Positions 61,264-64,000 of a stretch of DNA of 64,000 nucleotides are shown here, one piece after another. The stretch is taken from the NCBI GenBank assembly GCA_034687125.1, contig JAQGBZ010000258.1, positions 1-64,000 of the forward strand, written 5' to 3'. The notes beneath the pieces are model-generated. The model saw only the letters and a list, made by a program, of their open reading frames with translations, searched no databases and was not told the origin of the DNA. Position 1 is the first letter of the stretch; each line of letters starts with the position of its first letter. This DNA comes from Neelides folsomi (taxonomy: Eukaryota > Arthropoda > Collembola > Neelipleona > Neelidae). The position numbers and the translations under genes were made by a program.

Positions 61264-64000
61264 CTTCTTTGCGTCTGGTCCTCTTCGTCCTGGAGACTCC
61301 GCTTTTTAAGAATGGAGAGGAGGAAGTGGACGAGTGGAAGGTCGAGAGGCCTGTGACGCCGAAGATACTTCTGCGACGCGACCACTTCCACAATACCAAA
61401 CTACTCCACGGGTTTCAACAAGGATAAGTATTTACATATAGGAGGAACCATGTAATATTTATATCATCTTCCAGATTAAACATTTTATCAAACTATTGGG
61501 CTTAAATTCAATGAATAGACATATTGATGTACTTCATCCAATGAGTTCAACTCATGAGTTCAACTCACTCCAATGCCAAGACGTTGTTAATCCTTTAAAA
61601 ATTATTGAGGAAGAAAAGAGGGGAAATCTCCGATCATCAGCTTCACAAAACTCACAACTTCCGTGTACTGTCCTTAACCAAAACGTCCCTCAATATTACT
61701 AACTGCTATTCCATCTTTGGCAAATTCCAACTTTGGACAGATCAAATAAAGAATGAGATCAAAATTTATTTCGACACTTTTGATAAATAATTTTTGATTC
61801 TGATCTTCAGTCTCAATTCTCTTAATTGCTACTTGGCAATCAGGTACACATATAAATACTATACTGTATTTTTATTACCCCCCTTATGTACTCTATCGAG
61901 TATCGACAATATACTTACTTGTGTATAATTAGAATTACATATACATATCTGTTTATGATTATGTAATAGAGTACTATCTAGGTATACAATATATTAGAAT
62001 TATGATTCGTTAGAAAGTATAAGTGTGTAGATATTTGTATATTTGTATTTTAGATCTGATTGACAATAATGCTCAAAACTCCAGCTCCGTATTTTGTGTC
62101 TGCAAAGCTCTTGTGTGCGCTGTCCCGCTGTCCCTACGTGTTCCCAACTCTATCAATCAGTGAGTGGTATAAAAGTTGTATTAAAGATGCTAATAGATAT
62201 AATAGTGAGTAGGTAATTTATCTGACTATAATAATTATACCCACATATACAGAAAATTTATAGGTACATACATGTATATACATATATATATATATATATA
62301 CATAATAATACATAGGTATGTACACCATATGAATGAATAAGTACATAATATTGATTATTTATGTCATTATTCTCATTATGTGACATTACACTATCTAAGA
62401 TATAAACAACATTCAATAAATTTATCCTATCACATTCAATATAAAACCCGTCAATTCTGATTAAAAAATTAAATAGTTAATGAATCCTTGTGCTTAAATT
62501 GTCTTAGTCAAAAAACTTGATAATGTAAAATACATATAGTAGTGGGTACATTATATGTACCTAATAGGTATTTTAAGTAGTTATACGCAGTTTAAATAAT
62601 ACTTTATGATGATGATTTAAAGAAATATAATTTATGACAATTATGTAATAATGTGAGTGCCTACCTAAATAGATTTTATGTGTAAGTAACGTCTACTGTA
62701 TGCTATCTTTTTTAGTATGGACATTGGTACGTGTTACGAATTATAATAATAGTTTGGATATAATAGTATATAATAGAAAGAAAAATGGTGTGAAAATGTT
62801 TTGGTTAATACTTAAATAAAGTTTATTTTCCTCTTCTTCAGCCTCAACGGTGAGGCTGAGTTCAAGAGATTTATCGGATTAAATGAAAAAATGATCAACA
62901 TTTGAAGATCCAAGGTTATTTTGTAACAAATGTGAATGGTATTTATAAGGATTATATTGGATATATTGTATGGTAGCGGGTCAGGGGATTCGCCCCTCCA
63001 ACCTCATCAACCTCCGAGTTTTTCATCATCTCAAACAACCGCATCACAATCTCAAAACACCCGCATATATTCACCAAAGCACACAACAGTTACCAGATAT
63101 GAAGGAGATATTCATGAACGTGCTGATAGGATTGAAATATAGACTCAAGTTCTATATTGGTATGCAGTATGTAAGAAATGATTTTGGCAACTACATGAGT
63201 ATATGGAGTGATTGGAAAATCAATTTTTAATTTTTATTCATTTTGTAATACAACATTTAGACTTTCGAATCATCTAAAATTATTACGTATTTAAGTATAT
63301 ATGTTTAAACATTATATTTAGATATATGTTTATATTATTGGTTAACAACAATAGAGTTTGGAACTTTTATATACATTTGGTCCGCTACTTTTAAATACAA
63401 ATATTGTAATTTAATAATTAAGATAATGAGGTATAATATTGATGAATAAGAATAAGTAGCAGCCACTGAATCACAATAAATGTAGGTACAAACAGTTCAA
63501 TTGACAACAATTAGAATTTAAATTACAATCAAATTTTTGTATCCCTAATTCGTGTTCAAATTATTTGCACGATGAGAATCTTACATTTAAACGAATTACA
63601 GTATCATAATATAGGGATATAATTTATTTATATTAGGTACATACTTTATTATAATCGAACTAGCAATAAGTAAGTAGATATATTAATTGTACTTAACTTT
63701 ATAATAATACCTAGAGTAGAGTATTTACAAATGAATAACTCGCAAGTACATGTGTAAAATGCCTATAATATCGATATATGTATTTAGATTTGTGTAAGTG
63801 TATAGTATATAGTTATTAGGCATACATGTATACATGTAGTATACATACATTGAGGTATGCTTATCATACATACCTACATATATAATTTATTATATTATAC
63901 TGATGATACTAAATCTCTAAATAGTAAACATATAATGTAACATGTTATTTATAATTAAAATTTAGCTTTTACCGATAATACACATATATGTATAGCATAA
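61264..64000. other. Intergenic region right of NUDT5
   Basis: The first 150 bases are GC-richer and likely hold the NUDT5 promoter and leader. After about 61800 the DNA is extremely AT-rich, with TATA, TACATA and TAGGTA runs, for example an AT tract near 62281-62301. The frames at 61496-61790 and 62936-63230 match nothing known. No gene is supported up to the window end. Confidence 0.55.

Overview
The window is nuclear DNA of an AT-rich animal, most likely an invertebrate bilaterian. The genes are split into many small exons by GT-AG introns, several only about 47-70 bases long. The proteins have clear animal orthologues, and one is a Not-family homeobox gene. Intergenic DNA is AT-rich and full of TACCTA/TAGGTA words. 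An arthropod is my best guess, but nothing here proves it. Nothing bacterial was seen: no operons, CRISPR or rRNA.

Layout, left to right. (1) 90-323 (-): first coding exon of a GTPBP2-like GTPase that runs off the left edge. (2) 4805-6356 (+): complete BUB3 spindle-checkpoint WD40 gene, 7 exons. (3) 15328-18293 (-): a Not/NOTO-type homeobox gene in wide non-coding surroundings with GC-richer islands. (4) 23492-24761 (+): complete ATG101 autophagy gene, 5 exons. (5) 26249-29419 (-): complete MYND-finger MSS51-like gene, 7 exons. (6) 32495-35024 (+): complete glycerate kinase (GLYCTK), 3 exons. (7) 35669-38726 (+): a small secreted-peptide precursor that I do not recognise; it ends in a dibasic-cleaved peptide with a CX3C-X10-CX3C pattern. 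(8) 42325-51549 (-): complete SLC26 anion transporter with a STAS domain, 14 coding exons. (9) 57432-58897 (+): complete EEF1AKMT2/METTL10 lysine methyltransferase with an unusual C-terminal tail. (10) 59696-61263 (-): complete NUDT5-type ADP-sugar pyrophosphatase, 5 exons.

These are mostly single-copy housekeeping genes with no shared pathway, so the window is not a functional cluster. Between and inside them lie small non-autonomous DNA elements: a hAT-like MITE with an 8-bp target duplication (13827-14061), a 306-bp palindromic TA-flanked MITE abutting a 77-bp MITE (39739-40123), a nested inverted repeat (22386-22845), several hairpins, and one degenerate mobile-element-type ORF inside an intron (36391-37023).

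The strongest candidate for something undescribed is the secreted peptide gene at 35.3-38.7 kb. Other unusual points are two GC-AG introns, a 48-base intron that is stop-free and in frame, a methyltransferase whose first coding exon seems to be just ATG, and a tandem repeat that sets that methyltransferase's stop codon. Exon boundaries were worked out by eye from splice consensus, reading phase and remembered family sequences; no database search was run.
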